Origin: Roseivivax sp. GX 12232
Lineage (GTDB): Bacteria > Pseudomonadota > Alphaproteobacteria > Rhodobacterales > Rhodobacteraceae
Direction: 5' to 3'
Assembly (NCBI RefSeq): GCF_021272185.1
Contig: NZ_JAJSEC010000002.1
Span: 186,001-250,000 of the forward strand
Length of the DNA: 64,000 bases
The position numbers and the translations under genes are program-made. The notes below the pieces were generated by a model. It had not been told where the DNA came from and did no database searches. It saw only the letters and a list, made by a program, of their open reading frames with translations. Positions 54,544 to 63,865 of the stretch are shown one piece after another (position 1 is the first letter of the stretch; the number at the start of each line of letters is the position of its first letter).

Positions 54544-55830
54544 ATGTCCTTCGACTGGCTGAAACGCTACATGCCCCGCGGTCTTTACGGCCGGGCCTTC
54601 CTGATCCTGGTCCTGCCGGTGGTGACACTGCAGCTGGTGGTCTCGGTGGTCTTCATCCAGCGGCATTTCGAAGGGGTGACCCGGCAGCTCACCGAAGAGG
54701 TCGCCCAGGCGCTGAACGTCGCGATGATCTATGACACCGGCTTCCGGCGCGCGCTGCTGCAGTTCGAGTTCCGCCCGATCACCGAAGAGGAGATCCCCGC
54801 CGAGACCGACCGGCGCTGGTACGACTTCTCGGCCATCGTGGTGGTCGACGAGCTTATGCAGAGGGTGCGCGGCATCCGGCACGTGCAGGTGCCCGACGAC
54901 ACCGATGTCTTCGTCTACCTCAAGCACGGCGAGCAGTTCTACAAGGTGCGCTTCGCGCGGACCCGGGCCTCGGCCTCGAACCCGCACCAGCTTCTGGTGA
55001 ACATGGTGGTCTTCGGGGTGCTGATGACCGCTATTGCCTATCTTTACCTGCGCAACCAGCTCAGGCCGATCACGCGGCTCGCGGATGCGGCCCAGGCATT
55101 CGGGCGCGGGCGGCATCTGCCCTACAGCCCGGCGGGCGCCAACGAGGTGCGGATCGCGGGCCATGCCTTCCTCGACATGCGGGCCCGGATCGAGCGGCAG
55201 ATCGAACAGCGCACCATGATGCTCTCGGGCGTGAGCCACGACCTGCGCACGCCGCTGACCCGGATGAAGCTGGGGCTGTCGCTTCTCGACGACGAGGACC
55301 GCGCGCCGCTCGAGGAGGACGTGCAGGAGATGGAGCGGCTGATCGATGCCTTCCTCGAGTTCGCCCGCGGCGACGCCGAGGCGGGCCCGGCGGAGCCGAC
55401 CGACCCGGTGGCGCTGGTGACACGCATCGTCGAGGACGCGCAGCGCGCGGGCACGGCGGTCAGCCTCGGCCCTCTCGAGGGGCAGGGCGAGGTTCCCTTG
55501 CGCCCGGTGGCGCTGCGCCGCGCGCTCGAGAACCTGATCGGCAACGCGGTGCGCTACGGCACCCGCTGCGAGGTCAGCCTGCGGCTCAGCCGCAACGCCC
55601 TCAGGCTGCGGGTCGAGGATGACGGGCCGGGCATCGCGCCCGAGGACCGCGAGGATGCGCTGCGGCCCTTCGTGCGGCTCGATCCGGCGCGCAACCAGAA
55701 CCGCGGCTCCGGCGTGGGGCTGGGGCTGGCCATTGCCGCGGACATCGCGCGGGCGCATGGCGGGGTTCTGCGGCTGGGGCGCAGCGACCGGCTGGGCGGG
55801 CTTTCGGCGGATATCGTCATCGCGCGCTGA
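54544..55830 (+). CDS. EnvZ-like sensor histidine kinase
   Basis: 428 aa. TM1 about 17-37, a periplasmic domain (about 38-150), TM2 about 152-172, HAMP (about 172-222), HisKA with His232 in LSGVSHDLRTPLTRMKLGLS, and HATPase_c (N box ALENLIGNAVRYG, G boxes DDGPGIAPEDR and GVGLGLAIAADIARAHGG). The sequence around His is that of EnvZ. No response-regulator gene is adjacent, so its OmpR partner lies elsewhere. Confidence 0.9.
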   Translation: MSFDWLKRYMPRGLYGRAFLILVLPVVTLQLVVSVVFIQRHFEGVTRQLTEEVAQALNVAMIYDTGFRRALLQFEFRPITEEEIPAETDRRWYDFSAIVVVDELMQRVRGIRHVQVPDDTDVFVYLKHGEQFYKVRFARTRASASNPHQLLVNMVVFGVLMTAIAYLYLRNQLRPITRLADAAQAFGRGRHLPYSPAGANEVRIAGHAFLDMRARIERQIEQRTMMLSGVSHDLRTPLTRMKLGLSLLDDEDRAPLEEDVQEMERLIDAFLEFARGDAEAGPAEPTDPVALVTRIVEDAQRAGTAVSLGPLEGQGEVPLRPVALRRALENLIGNAVRYGTRCEVSLRLSRNALRLRVEDDGPGIAPEDREDALRPFVRLDPARNQNRGSGVGLGLAIAADIARAHGGVLRLGRSDRLGGLSADIVIAR

Positions 55831-55947
55831 TCGGCTCAATTGCGCCCAATCGCCATGCTCCTGCCCCGATCGCGCCATCCCGCCGCCCGGGCCGGCATGG
55901 CATTCGGGGCCTCTCGTTAATCCATGCCTGATCACTCGGAGGCCCGC

Positions 55948-56232
55948 ATGACCGTTCGTATCGCATCCCTCGCCGCATTGGCCCTGGCGCTTGCCGCCGC
56001 GCCGCTCCAGGCCCAGGTCCAGAAGCCCAGGGCCACGGCGCCCGAGGCGCAAGGCGCGTCGGTGACGCCGCCCGCGAGCTATGAGGGGCAGTGGTTCACC
56101 ACGCCCGACGGCTGCACCTACAGCCGCGCCGGCGCGCCGGGGCAGGCGCCGATCTGGATCATCGTCAAGAACCCGCGCCATATCGGCAAACCCAACGCGC
56201 ATCGCGGCTGCCAGGCGATGCTGCAGGGGTAG
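55948..56232 (+). CDS. Small secreted protein
   Basis: 94 aa from ATG 55948 (GGAGG five nt upstream). The signal peptide is MTVRIASLAALALALAAAPL ending in QAQ. The mature part has two cysteines (GCTYSR and RGCQAM) that could pair and a central APIWIIVKNPRH strand. No family recognised; similar short secreted proteins are common in Rhodobacterales. It is convergent with the hybrid kinase gene. Confidence 0.7.
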   Translation: MTVRIASLAALALALAAAPLQAQVQKPRATAPEAQGASVTPPASYEGQWFTTPDGCTYSRAGAPGQAPIWIIVKNPRHIGKPNAHRGCQAMLQG

Positions 56233-56367
56233 GGCGCGGAGAGCGCCCTCGGGGTTGGGGGTTGCGCATTGGCGGGACGTCCGGTGGCCCGTTGCTTCGT
56301 TGGGGCTTGCCGTAAAACCTCGACGGTCCTGCAAACCTGATCCGCGGACCTCGGGCCCAGGCCCCGC

Positions 56368-58581
56368 TTACGGCAGACTCTGCGCCGCCTCGGTCAGGAA
56401 GGCGCCGAGTCGCCCTCGGTCGAGCGGTTTCAACATCCGCTCGACGCCCTGCGCCTCGCAGGCGCGCGCCACCGTCTCGGAGCGATCGGCGGTCAGGATC
56501 AGCGCCGGGCGCGGCCCGAAGCGGCGTGTCAGCTCGGAGAGAAGCTCGGTGCCCGTCAGCCCGGCCCCGAGCTGGTAGTCCAGCACCATGACATCCGGCG
56601 TGATGCCCAGGTCCTCGATCAGCGCCAGCGCCGCCTCGGCGGTATCGGCGTCGATCACGTCGACGCCCCAGCTTTCCATCAGAAGCTGGATCGCCCGGCG
56701 CAGCTCGGGTTCGTTCTCGACCAGAAGGACGATCAGCCCGCTGCGGCCCAGGTCCACCCGGTCGCGGCGCGGCGGCGGGATCTTCAGCGCCTTGGCGCGG
56801 CCCGCCACGGGCACGCTGACCCGGAAGCAGGAGCCGCGCCCGACCTCGGACCAGAGCCCGAGGGGATGGCCCAGCCGGGCGCAGGCGCGCTCCACGATGG
56901 CGAGGCCCAGGCCCAGCCCGTCGTTGCGGCTGGCGGTGGCGTCGAGGCGGTGGAACTCCTCGAAGATGCTGTCCTGGTCGTCCTCGGCGATGCCGGGGCC
57001 GCTGTCGTGCACCTCGATGCGCAGGGCGTTGCCCTGGCGGCGGGCGCCGATCAGCACCCGGCCCCTGTCGGTGTAGCGGATCGCGTTGGCGGCGAGGTTC
57101 TGGATGATCCGCCGCAGGTAGGTCGGATCGCTTTCCACCGTGACCCCGCAGGGCACGATGCGGAAATCGAGGCCCTTTTCGGCGGCCAGCACCTCCATCT
57201 CGTCGCGCAGGGGGCCGAAGACCTCGTTCAGCGCCACGGGGCGGATGTCGAAACGCTGCTTGTCGCTGTCGAGCCGCGAGATGTCGAGGAGCGCGTCGAT
57301 CAGCCCGACGGCGCTCTTGATCGCGGAGCCCGCCTTGTTCAGCACCTGGCGGTCGGTTTCCTCGGGCAGCCGGTCGGCGAGCGAGGCGATGAAGAGCTCG
57401 GCGGCAGACAGCGGCTGCAACAGGTCGTGCGAGGCCGCGGCGACAAAGCGGTTCTTCGAGGCATTGGCCCGTTCGGCGGCCGAGAGCGCGTCTTCCAGTT
57501 CCAGCGTGCGCTCCATCACCCGCTGTTCCAGCATCTCGTTGATCTCGAAGAGCCGCTGCGCCGCCTCGCGTTCGGCGGTGACATCGGTGACCGAGACCAG
57601 GAAGCCGCCGTCGGGCAGGCCGCTGCCGAAGACATGCAGCACGTCGCGCCGCCCGTGGCGGACCTCGAAGTCGATCTCCTCGCTCTTGTGGCGGGCGGCG
57701 GCCCAGGCGCGGAAGGTGGCGCGGTCGACCCCGCCCAGGAAGTCGAAGGCATGGCCGAGCTGGCCGATGATGGCGTCGAAGGTCACGCCCAGTTGCATCA
57801 GCCGCGCGGGCACCGACAGAAGCGTGCCGATGCGCCGGTTCCAGCCCAGGAGCCGCCCGGCCTCGTCGAAGATCGCCACGCCCTGGTTTATGTGGTCGAG
57901 CGTCGCCTGGATCATCCGGGTCTGGGCGCTTTCGAGCCGCGCGCGCTCCTGCCGTTCGATGCGCACGAGGTCGGTCACATCGGTCTGCAGGACCACCGTG
58001 CCGCCCTTGGAGGTGCGCTGTTCGGAGACCTGCAGCCAGCGATCATGGGTCAGCTCGACGTTGAACATGACGTTGCGGTCGGCGTGGCGCGCAAGCCGGC
58101 GCACCCGCCAGCCCTCGGGGCTGTCGCTCTCGGGCAGGGCGAGGCAGCGGCTCTGGGCGATATGGTCGATGTAATCGACAAAGGACATGCCGCGGGTCAG
58201 CCGGGGCGCCACGTCGCGGAAATCCCGGCAGAAGCGCGAGTTGAACATCACCAGCCGGTCGTCGGGATCAAAAAGGGCAAAGCCCTCCTGCACGGTCTCG
58301 ATGGCATCGGCGAGGTCGCGGCGGGCGTCCTGCGCCTCGGCATTGGCGCGGGCGAGCTGGGCGTTGGATTCCTGCAGAAGGTCCAGCGTGCGCTCGAGCT
58401 CCTCGGTGCGCTGGCGCACCCGCTTTTCCAGAAGCGCCGCGCGTTCGAACTGCGCATAGGCCGCGCCCGACTGCGCGGTCTGGTTCTCGATCCGACGCAT
58501 CAGCGCATCGGCGATATGCAGGAGCTTCTCGTTCTGGCGCTCGACGGAATCGGCGGGGTTGATCAGCGAGGCCGAGCTCAT
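56368..58581 (-). CDS. PAS-containing hybrid histidine kinase (NahK-like)
   Basis: 737 aa, no membrane helix. N-terminal coiled coil (about 45-105), PAS (about 95-215, AIETVQEGFALFDPDDRLVM), PAS (about 228-350, TLDHINQGVAIFDEAGRLLG), HisKA with His385 (AAASHDLLQPLSAAELFIAS), HATPase_c, and a C-terminal receiver with Asp668 (VMVLDYQLGAG). It overlaps the FIST gene by 4 bp. In Pseudomonas the kinase NahK is regulated by the haem-binding FIST protein NosP encoded next to it, so the same pairing is inferred here. Confidence 0.87.
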   Translation of the reverse strand: MSSASLINPADSVERQNEKLLHIADALMRRIENQTAQSGAAYAQFERAALLEKRVRQRTEELERTLDLLQESNAQLARANAEAQDARRDLADAIETVQEGFALFDPDDRLVMFNSRFCRDFRDVAPRLTRGMSFVDYIDHIAQSRCLALPESDSPEGWRVRRLARHADRNVMFNVELTHDRWLQVSEQRTSKGGTVVLQTDVTDLVRIERQERARLESAQTRMIQATLDHINQGVAIFDEAGRLLGWNRRIGTLLSVPARLMQLGVTFDAIIGQLGHAFDFLGGVDRATFRAWAAARHKSEEIDFEVRHGRRDVLHVFGSGLPDGGFLVSVTDVTAEREAAQRLFEINEMLEQRVMERTLELEDALSAAERANASKNRFVAAASHDLLQPLSAAELFIASLADRLPEETDRQVLNKAGSAIKSAVGLIDALLDISRLDSDKQRFDIRPVALNEVFGPLRDEMEVLAAEKGLDFRIVPCGVTVESDPTYLRRIIQNLAANAIRYTDRGRVLIGARRQGNALRIEVHDSGPGIAEDDQDSIFEEFHRLDATASRNDGLGLGLAIVERACARLGHPLGLWSEVGRGSCFRVSVPVAGRAKALKIPPPRRDRVDLGRSGLIVLLVENEPELRRAIQLLMESWGVDVIDADTAEAALALIEDLGITPDVMVLDYQLGAGLTGTELLSELTRRFGPRPALILTADRSETVARACEAQGVERMLKPLDRGRLGAFLTEAAQSLP

Positions 58582-59756
58582 CGCCCGGACCCGGCGGGAT
58601 AGAAGGCGACGCCGGTCAGGGTCTGGTTCACATGCATCGCGCCCACCTGTTCGCCGTAGGTCGAGAAGCCGGTGACGTTGTGGCGGCGCAGGATGTCCGA
58701 GATGGTGCGCGCCTTCTGGCTCTGCTCGGCCTCGATGCGACGCAGGATGCAGTCGCAGGCGAGGATCTGCACCGGGGCGAAATCCTCCTGCATGTCGCCG
58801 AGCCGCGCGTCGAGATGGGCGGCGATGTCGTCGTGATCGGCCAGCGTGAGCACCATGCCCTCGTTGATGGCGGAGAAGAAGACCAGCTCGCCCGCGTCGT
58901 TCACGCGCTGGATCGCGCGGACGTGGTGGCTGTCGCCCAGCCGCACGACCACCGGATGCGCCGCGAAGGTGAAGGGATCGAGCTGGTGCGGGTCCTTGCC
59001 CAGGAGCCGCGCGTATTCCTGCGCGGCCGGTTCGGCGTTGATCTCGGTGACGATGCGCTCTTCGGGCCGGGCGCCGGTCACCACCATGCGGGTGTCGGTG
59101 GGTTGGAGGTGGTCGAGGGTGAAGACCTTGACCTGCGCGCGCGAGCGGATGAGCGCGGCCACGGCGGCGTTGCGCCGCTCGGCCCCGTCGAAATAGAGAC
59201 GCGTCTCGGAGAACCGCGCGCCATCGCCCGAGGAGCCGCCGAAGAGCGGCATGGAGCCGAGCCCGGTCGCCAGGAGCGAGGCCAGCCGTTCCTCGGCGAG
59301 CGACAGCCCGTCGACCATGAGGAAGGCGAACTCCGACCAGCCCTTGGGTGCTGCGGCGCCAAGCGCCAGCCGGGTCTGGATCACCTTGTCGATGAGTGGC
59401 TGGTCTTTCACGCCGCCCAAGTCGGGGATCTTCACCAGCTGCACCCGGAAGTCGGCCTCGCCGAAACCGGCGGCCACGATCTGCCCGGTCTCGTAGCCCG
59501 CCCGGCCGATCTCTCCGGCGGTGGTGCAGGCCATGATCTGGGCGTGCGGGTAGCGTTCCTCGATCCGCTTCATCAAGGGGCCGAAGGCGGCCTCGGGCGA
59601 GACGAAGAGGCAGATCAGCGCGAAGGGGCCGGGCCCCAGCGCCTCGGCGATGCCGGCCGCGGCCTCGGGGTCGCGCGCGGCGACCTGGGCCGTCCGCAGG
59701 ACCGGGCCCGCGGCTCGCGCGTCGTCGCGATCAGAGCTGTCGATGGCTCCGTCCAA
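58578..59756 (-). CDS. nosP: FIST-domain sensor protein (NosP-like)
   Basis: 392 aa from TTG 59756, which is preceded by GGGAGGA at 8 nt; the ATG at 59933 would overlap the upstream gene and encode an Arg/Ser-rich leader. FIST_N motifs FALICLFVSPEAAFGPLMKR and MACTTAGEIGRAGYETGQIV, then GGSSGDGARF, and the FIST_C end ACDCILRRIEAEQSQKARTI followed by TGFSTYGEQVGAMHVNQTLT. FIST proteins bind small ligands; NosP binds haem and NO. Identification as NosP rests on the co-transcribed hybrid kinase. The haem ligand was not identified. Confidence 0.82.
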   Translation of the reverse strand: MDGAIDSSDRDDARAAGPVLRTAQVAARDPEAAAGIAEALGPGPFALICLFVSPEAAFGPLMKRIEERYPHAQIMACTTAGEIGRAGYETGQIVAAGFGEADFRVQLVKIPDLGGVKDQPLIDKVIQTRLALGAAAPKGWSEFAFLMVDGLSLAEERLASLLATGLGSMPLFGGSSGDGARFSETRLYFDGAERRNAAVAALIRSRAQVKVFTLDHLQPTDTRMVVTGARPEERIVTEINAEPAAQEYARLLGKDPHQLDPFTFAAHPVVVRLGDSHHVRAIQRVNDAGELVFFSAINEGMVLTLADHDDIAAHLDARLGDMQEDFAPVQILACDCILRRIEAEQSQKARTISDILRRHNVTGFSTYGEQVGAMHVNQTLTGVAFYPAGSGR

Positions 59757-59784
59757 GCTGGAAGTCCTCCCTCGAGGGGCGAGG

Positions 59785-60486
59785 TTATTGGGCCTCCTCG
59801 CCGCTTGGCAAGACCTGGTTGAAGCTTGCCTTCTGGGCGATGAGCACGGCCTGTGTGCGGCTGTGCACGCCGAGCTTGCGCATGATCGCGGTGACATGCG
59901 CCTTGACCGTCGTCTCGGCGATCGAGAGCTCATAGGCGATCTGCTTGTTGAGCTTGCCCTCGCAGATCAGCGCGAGGATGCGGGCCTGCTGGTTGGTCAG
60001 CGTGGCCAGCCGTTCGACCGCGTCGAGGGGGCCGGTCTCCGAGGGGCCGCCCTCGGGGTCGATATAGCCGTCGGGCAGGTAATCCTCGCCGCGGGCGACG
60101 GTCTCATAGGCGCGGGCGAAGACCGCCCGCTGGGAATGTTTCGGCACAAAGCCGTTGGCCCCGGCCTTCAGGGCATGGCTGATCATCCGGTTGTCGGCCA
60201 TGGAGGAGGCGATCAGGATCGCCGCCTCGGGCACCGCCTTGCGCAGCCGGACCAGCCCGTCGAGCCCGTTCACATCCGGCAGGTTGAGGTCGAGCACGAC
60301 AAAATCCGCGCCCTCGCTGTCGATCTTGCCCAGGGCCTCCTGCAGGGTGCCAGCGGTGGCGACGCTGTCGAAATCGCTGATCGAGGTCAGCGTGAGCGTC
60401 AGCGCGTCGCAGAACAGCGGGTGATCGTCGACCACCAGCGCCCGGGTGAAACGCGGCGGTCCCTGGTCATGCATGGCTTGGATCAT
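59785..60486 (-). CDS. LuxR-type response regulator
   Basis: 233 aa from ATG 60486 (an in-frame ATG at 60474 is possible). Receiver domain with Asp66 (FVVLDLNLPDVNGLDGLVRL) and a NarL/LuxR helix-turn-helix (about 165-225, LTNQQARILALICEGKLNKQ followed by IAYELSIAETTVKAHVTAIM). It is first in an operon with the FIST protein (28 bp) and the hybrid kinase, its probable phosphodonor. Similar FIST-kinase-LuxR groups in Pseudomonas control alcohol oxidation; targets here are unknown. Confidence 0.9.
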   Translation of the reverse strand: MIQAMHDQGPPRFTRALVVDDHPLFCDALTLTLTSISDFDSVATAGTLQEALGKIDSEGADFVVLDLNLPDVNGLDGLVRLRKAVPEAAILIASSMADNRMISHALKAGANGFVPKHSQRAVFARAYETVARGEDYLPDGYIDPEGGPSETGPLDAVERLATLTNQQARILALICEGKLNKQIAYELSIAETTVKAHVTAIMRKLGVHSRTQAVLIAQKASFNQVLPSGEEAQ

Positions 60487-60609
60487 GGCGTGACGCACTT
60501 CTCCTTCGCATCCCTCTGGCAAAAGCCTACGCGCGGCCCGCGCGTCCTGTCACCTGCCGAAAGGTCTTAGCCTTACGCGGGCAGGGCAGGTCGCGCGGGG
60601 CGCGGGGGG

Positions 60610-60628
60610 CTGCCCGCGTGTCGGGCAG
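60610..60628 (-). terminator. Terminator of the liv operon
   Basis: CTGCCCG-CGTGT-CGGGCAG, a perfect 7-bp stem, lies 9 nt beyond the livM stop on the minus strand. No U-run. Confidence 0.6.
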
Positions 60629-60637
60629 GCGCGTGCC

Positions 60638-61936
60638 TCAGCGTTCGGGCAGCAGCCCGCGCGGGCTGAAGCGCAGCACCAGGAGCAGGATCACCCCCAT
60701 GGTCAGGAGCCGCATGTGCTGCACGCTGTCCAGGAGGTGCCGCTTCAGCTCGCCCTCGGCCATGCCCGAGGTCACCAGCCCCATGATCGCCTGGCCCAGG
60801 GGCTCGACCTGCACCCAGGCGAACCAGATGAAGAAGCCACCCAGCACCGCGCCCAGGTTGTTGCCCGAGCCGCCGACGATCACCATGACCCAGATCAGGA
60901 AGGTGTAGCGCAGCGGCTGGTAGGAGGTCGGCGTCAGCTGGCCGTCGAGCGTGGTCATCATCGCGCCTGCGATGCCGCAGATAGCCGAGCCCAGGATGAA
61001 GACCTGCAGGTGCCGCCCGGTGACGTTCTTGCCCATGGCCCGCGCCGCGGTCTCGTTGTCGCGGATCGCCCGCATCATCCGGCCCCAGGGGCTTTTCAGC
61101 GCGAGCTGTGCAAGGATCAGCACGATGACCAGCACCACGGTGAAGAGGAGCGCATAGCCCGCCTTGACCCAGAGCGTCGATGCGGTGGTCGGATCGAGCC
61201 CGAAGCCCGCCGCGCGCTCCACGAAGGCCGGGTCGGCCTGCAGGTCGATCTCGTACGGGACCGGGCGCGGCAGGCCGTTCACGTTCTTCACCCCGCGCGC
61301 CATCCAGTCCTCGTTCTTGAGGATCGCGATGACGATCTCGGCGATGCCCAGCGTTGCGATGGCCAGGTAGTCCGAGCGCAGGCCAAGCGCGGTCTTGCCG
61401 ATGATCCAGGCCGCGCCCGCGGCCAGGAGCCCGCCGACCGGCCAGGCCAGCAGGACCGGCAGGCCCAGCCCGCCGAGGTAGCCCGAGGTCGCCGCGTCCA
61501 CGGCCTCCACGGCCTCGACGCCGGCGTCGAAGACCGCGCGGTAGAGGAAGAAACCCACGAGCAGGATCGCCGCGACGATCCAGCCGCGCATCTTTCCCGA
61601 GGTCCGCCGCCAGGCCAGGACCGCCGCCACCACCGAGGCCGCGCCAAGCGCGAGGCCCGCGAGGATGCGCAGCCCGCCGGCCTGCCAGGCCGCGCCCACG
61701 GGCGGCATGGAGGTCAGCACCACCGCCAGCCCGCCAAGCGCCACGAAGCCCATGACGCCCACGTTGAAGAGTCCGGCAAAGCCCCATTGCAGGTTGACCC
61801 CCAGCGCCATGAGCGCGCTGACGAGCCCCATGTTCAGGATCAGAAGCGCCGAGTTCCAGCTTTGCAGAACCCCGGTGCCGAGGATCAGAAGCGCCACCAG
61901 CGCGAAGAGCGAAACAGCCCGCAGCCTGTCGGTCAT
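60638..61936 (-). CDS. livM: Branched-chain amino-acid ABC transporter permease
   Basis: 432 aa, about 10 helices, LivM type: GVNLQWGFAGLFNVGVMGFV, LRSDYLAIATLGIAEIVIAI and SPWGRMMRAIRDNETAARAM are the family signatures. It is longer than the usual 300-350 aa because of an insertion of about 100 residues (about 90-190) with extra hydrophobic segments between the first helices and the SDYLAI motif. The start overlaps livH by 4 bp. GGGG precedes the ATG. Confidence 0.92.
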   Translation of the reverse strand: MTDRLRAVSLFALVALLILGTGVLQSWNSALLILNMGLVSALMALGVNLQWGFAGLFNVGVMGFVALGGLAVVLTSMPPVGAAWQAGGLRILAGLALGAASVVAAVLAWRRTSGKMRGWIVAAILLVGFFLYRAVFDAGVEAVEAVDAATSGYLGGLGLPVLLAWPVGGLLAAGAAWIIGKTALGLRSDYLAIATLGIAEIVIAILKNEDWMARGVKNVNGLPRPVPYEIDLQADPAFVERAAGFGLDPTTASTLWVKAGYALLFTVVLVIVLILAQLALKSPWGRMMRAIRDNETAARAMGKNVTGRHLQVFILGSAICGIAGAMMTTLDGQLTPTSYQPLRYTFLIWVMVIVGGSGNNLGAVLGGFFIWFAWVQVEPLGQAIMGLVTSGMAEGELKRHLLDSVQHMRLLTMGVILLLVLRFSPRGLLPER

Positions 61937-62943
61937 ACCGCTTTCCCCCTGAAAAGACCCGTCGGGCGGAAGAGCAGGACGATCACCAGGATCACGAAGC
62001 TCACCGCGAATTTGTAGTCGGTGGACAGAAGCTGCACGAGGCCCTCGGGCGCGAGGCTCTCGGGCAGGGAATATTCCAGCACCTTCTTCCAGGCATAGGT
62101 GATCGCCACCTCCGAGAAGGCGATGACGAAGCCGCCCGCGATGGCGCCGAGCGGCGAGCCGAGCCCGCCAACAATGGCGGCGGCGAAGATCGGCAGCAGC
62201 AGCTGGAAGTAGGTGAAGGGCTTGTAGCTCTTGTCGAGCCCGTAAAGCACCCCCGCGATGGTCGCCAGCGCGGCGACGATCAGCCAGGTCACCCGGACCA
62301 CCCGCTCGGGGTCGATGCCCGACAGGAGCGCCAGGTCCTCGTTGTCGGAATAGGCCCGCATCGACTTGCCGGTGCGCGTGCGGTTCAGGAACCAGAACAG
62401 AAGCGCCACGACGATCACCGCGGTCACCAGCGTGATGCCCTGGGTGGTGCGGATCGCCAGGCCCTCCTCGAGGCCGGTCATCTCCTTGAAGTCGCGCGCG
62501 CTGATGATGAAGCGCTCGCCGTCGGCGAAGCGCTGGTCGTCTGGGCCGAGGATAATCCGCGTGATGCCGTTGTAGATGAACATCACCCCGATGGAGACGA
62601 TCACCAGGATCACCGGCACCACCTTTTGGGCGCGGTAGAAGCGGAAGACCACCCGGTCGGTGGCGAGCACCAGCGCCGCGCAGGCCGCGATGCCCACCGG
62701 GATCGCCAGGAGCGCCGTCGGCAGCGGCCCGAGCGAGACGCCCATGGACTGCAGCCCCCAGGTCGCGATGATCGTGGCCATGGTGCCGAAGGCCATGGTG
62801 TCGCCATGGGCGAAGTTGGAAAACCGCAGGATGCCGTAGACCATGGTGACCCCCAGCGCCCCGATGGCCAGCTGGCTGCCGTAGGCGATGGCCGGGATCA
62901 GCACGAAGTTCGAAAGCGCCACGAAGGCGTTCAGAAGATCCAT
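61933..62943 (-). CDS. livH: Branched-chain amino-acid ABC transporter permease
   Basis: 336 aa, about eight helices, LivH type: ALGVTMVYGILRFSNFAHGD is the hallmark, followed by GKSMRAYSDNEDLALLSGID and AAIVGGLGSPLGAIAGGFVI. It forms the channel with LivM; the ATPases LivG and LivF are upstream on the same strand. Confidence 0.93.
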   Translation of the reverse strand: MDLLNAFVALSNFVLIPAIAYGSQLAIGALGVTMVYGILRFSNFAHGDTMAFGTMATIIATWGLQSMGVSLGPLPTALLAIPVGIAACAALVLATDRVVFRFYRAQKVVPVILVIVSIGVMFIYNGITRIILGPDDQRFADGERFIISARDFKEMTGLEEGLAIRTTQGITLVTAVIVVALLFWFLNRTRTGKSMRAYSDNEDLALLSGIDPERVVRVTWLIVAALATIAGVLYGLDKSYKPFTYFQLLLPIFAAAIVGGLGSPLGAIAGGFVIAFSEVAITYAWKKVLEYSLPESLAPEGLVQLLSTDYKFAVSFVILVIVLLFRPTGLFRGKAV

Positions 62944-63040
62944 CAGCAGAAGCCCCCCGTGCGGGCCGCTCCGGGCGCCATGCGCGCCGGGCCTCCCGTC
63001 GTTGTGTCGTGATATGTCATGCCGCGTGCCATGCCCTGCA

Positions 63041-63865
63041 TCATCCGCCCAGGAAGGAGGCGCGCACCTCCGGGTCTTCGAGAAGCTCGCGGCCGGTGCC
63101 GGTATGGGCGTTGCGGCCCTGGACCAGCACGTAGCCCTTGTCGGCGATGGCCAGCGCCTGGCGGGCGTTCTGTTCGACCATGAGGATCGGGATGCCGGTG
63201 CGGGCGACCTCGATGATCCGGTCGAAAAGCTCGTCCATGACGATCGGCGAGACGCCGGCGGTGGGCTCGTCGAGCATCAGCACCTTGGGCTTGGTCATCA
63301 GCGCCCGGCCCACGGCCACCTGCTGGCGCTGGCCGCCCGAGAGCTCGCCCGCCGCCTGGCGGCGCTTTTCCTTCAGGATCGGGAAGAGGTCGTAGACCTG
63401 CGCCATGGTGTCCGAGAAATCGTCGGTGCGGATGAAGGCGCCCATCTCGAGGTTCTCCTCCACCGTCATCGAGGTGAAGATGTTCGAGGTCTGGGGCACG
63501 AAGCCCATGCCCTTCAGCACCCGATCCTGGGGGCTGAGCTGGGTGATCTCCTCGCCGTCGAGCCGCACCGCGCCCTCGCGCAGGTTCAGCATGCCGAATA
63601 CGGCCTTCATCGCGGTCGACTTGCCGGCGCCGTTGGGACCGACGATCACCGCGATCTCGCCGCGCTCCACGGCGATGGTGCAGGAATGCAGGATGTCGGC
63701 GCCGCGGCCGTAACCGCCGGTCATCGCCTCGCCGATCAGGAAGGGGCCCTCGGGGGCGGGGCGGGCCTTGCCGCCGGCGGGCACCGGGTCGCCCGAGCGC
63801 GCCGCCGGTTCGCGCCCGATCGAGCGGTCCTTGTTGCCGCGGCCGGAATAGGCGCTGTCGCTCAT
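63041..63865 (-). CDS. livF: Branched-chain amino-acid ABC transporter ATP-binding protein
   Basis: 274 aa. Walker A GPNGAGKST near residue 76, signature LSGGQRQQVAVGRALM, Walker B VLMLDEPTAGVSP and H-loop position LMVEQNARQAL, the LivF pattern. The N-terminus carries about 40 extra polar residues (SAYSGRGNKDRSIGREPAAR and following) before the ATPase core, more than usual. It overlaps livG by ATGA. Confidence 0.92.
   Translation of the reverse strand: MSDSAYSGRGNKDRSIGREPAARSGDPVPAGGKARPAPEGPFLIGEAMTGGYGRGADILHSCTIAVERGEIAVIVGPNGAGKSTAMKAVFGMLNLREGAVRLDGEEITQLSPQDRVLKGMGFVPQTSNIFTSMTVEENLEMGAFIRTDDFSDTMAQVYDLFPILKEKRRQAAGELSGGQRQQVAVGRALMTKPKVLMLDEPTAGVSPIVMDELFDRIIEVARTGIPILMVEQNARQALAIADKGYVLVQGRNAHTGTGRELLEDPEVRASFLGG

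Noticed and set aside
60573..61787. A 404-codon frame overlapping livM on the same strand
   Set aside because: Gly/Arg-rich frame-shifted shadow of livM, which has clear LivM motifs in its own frame.
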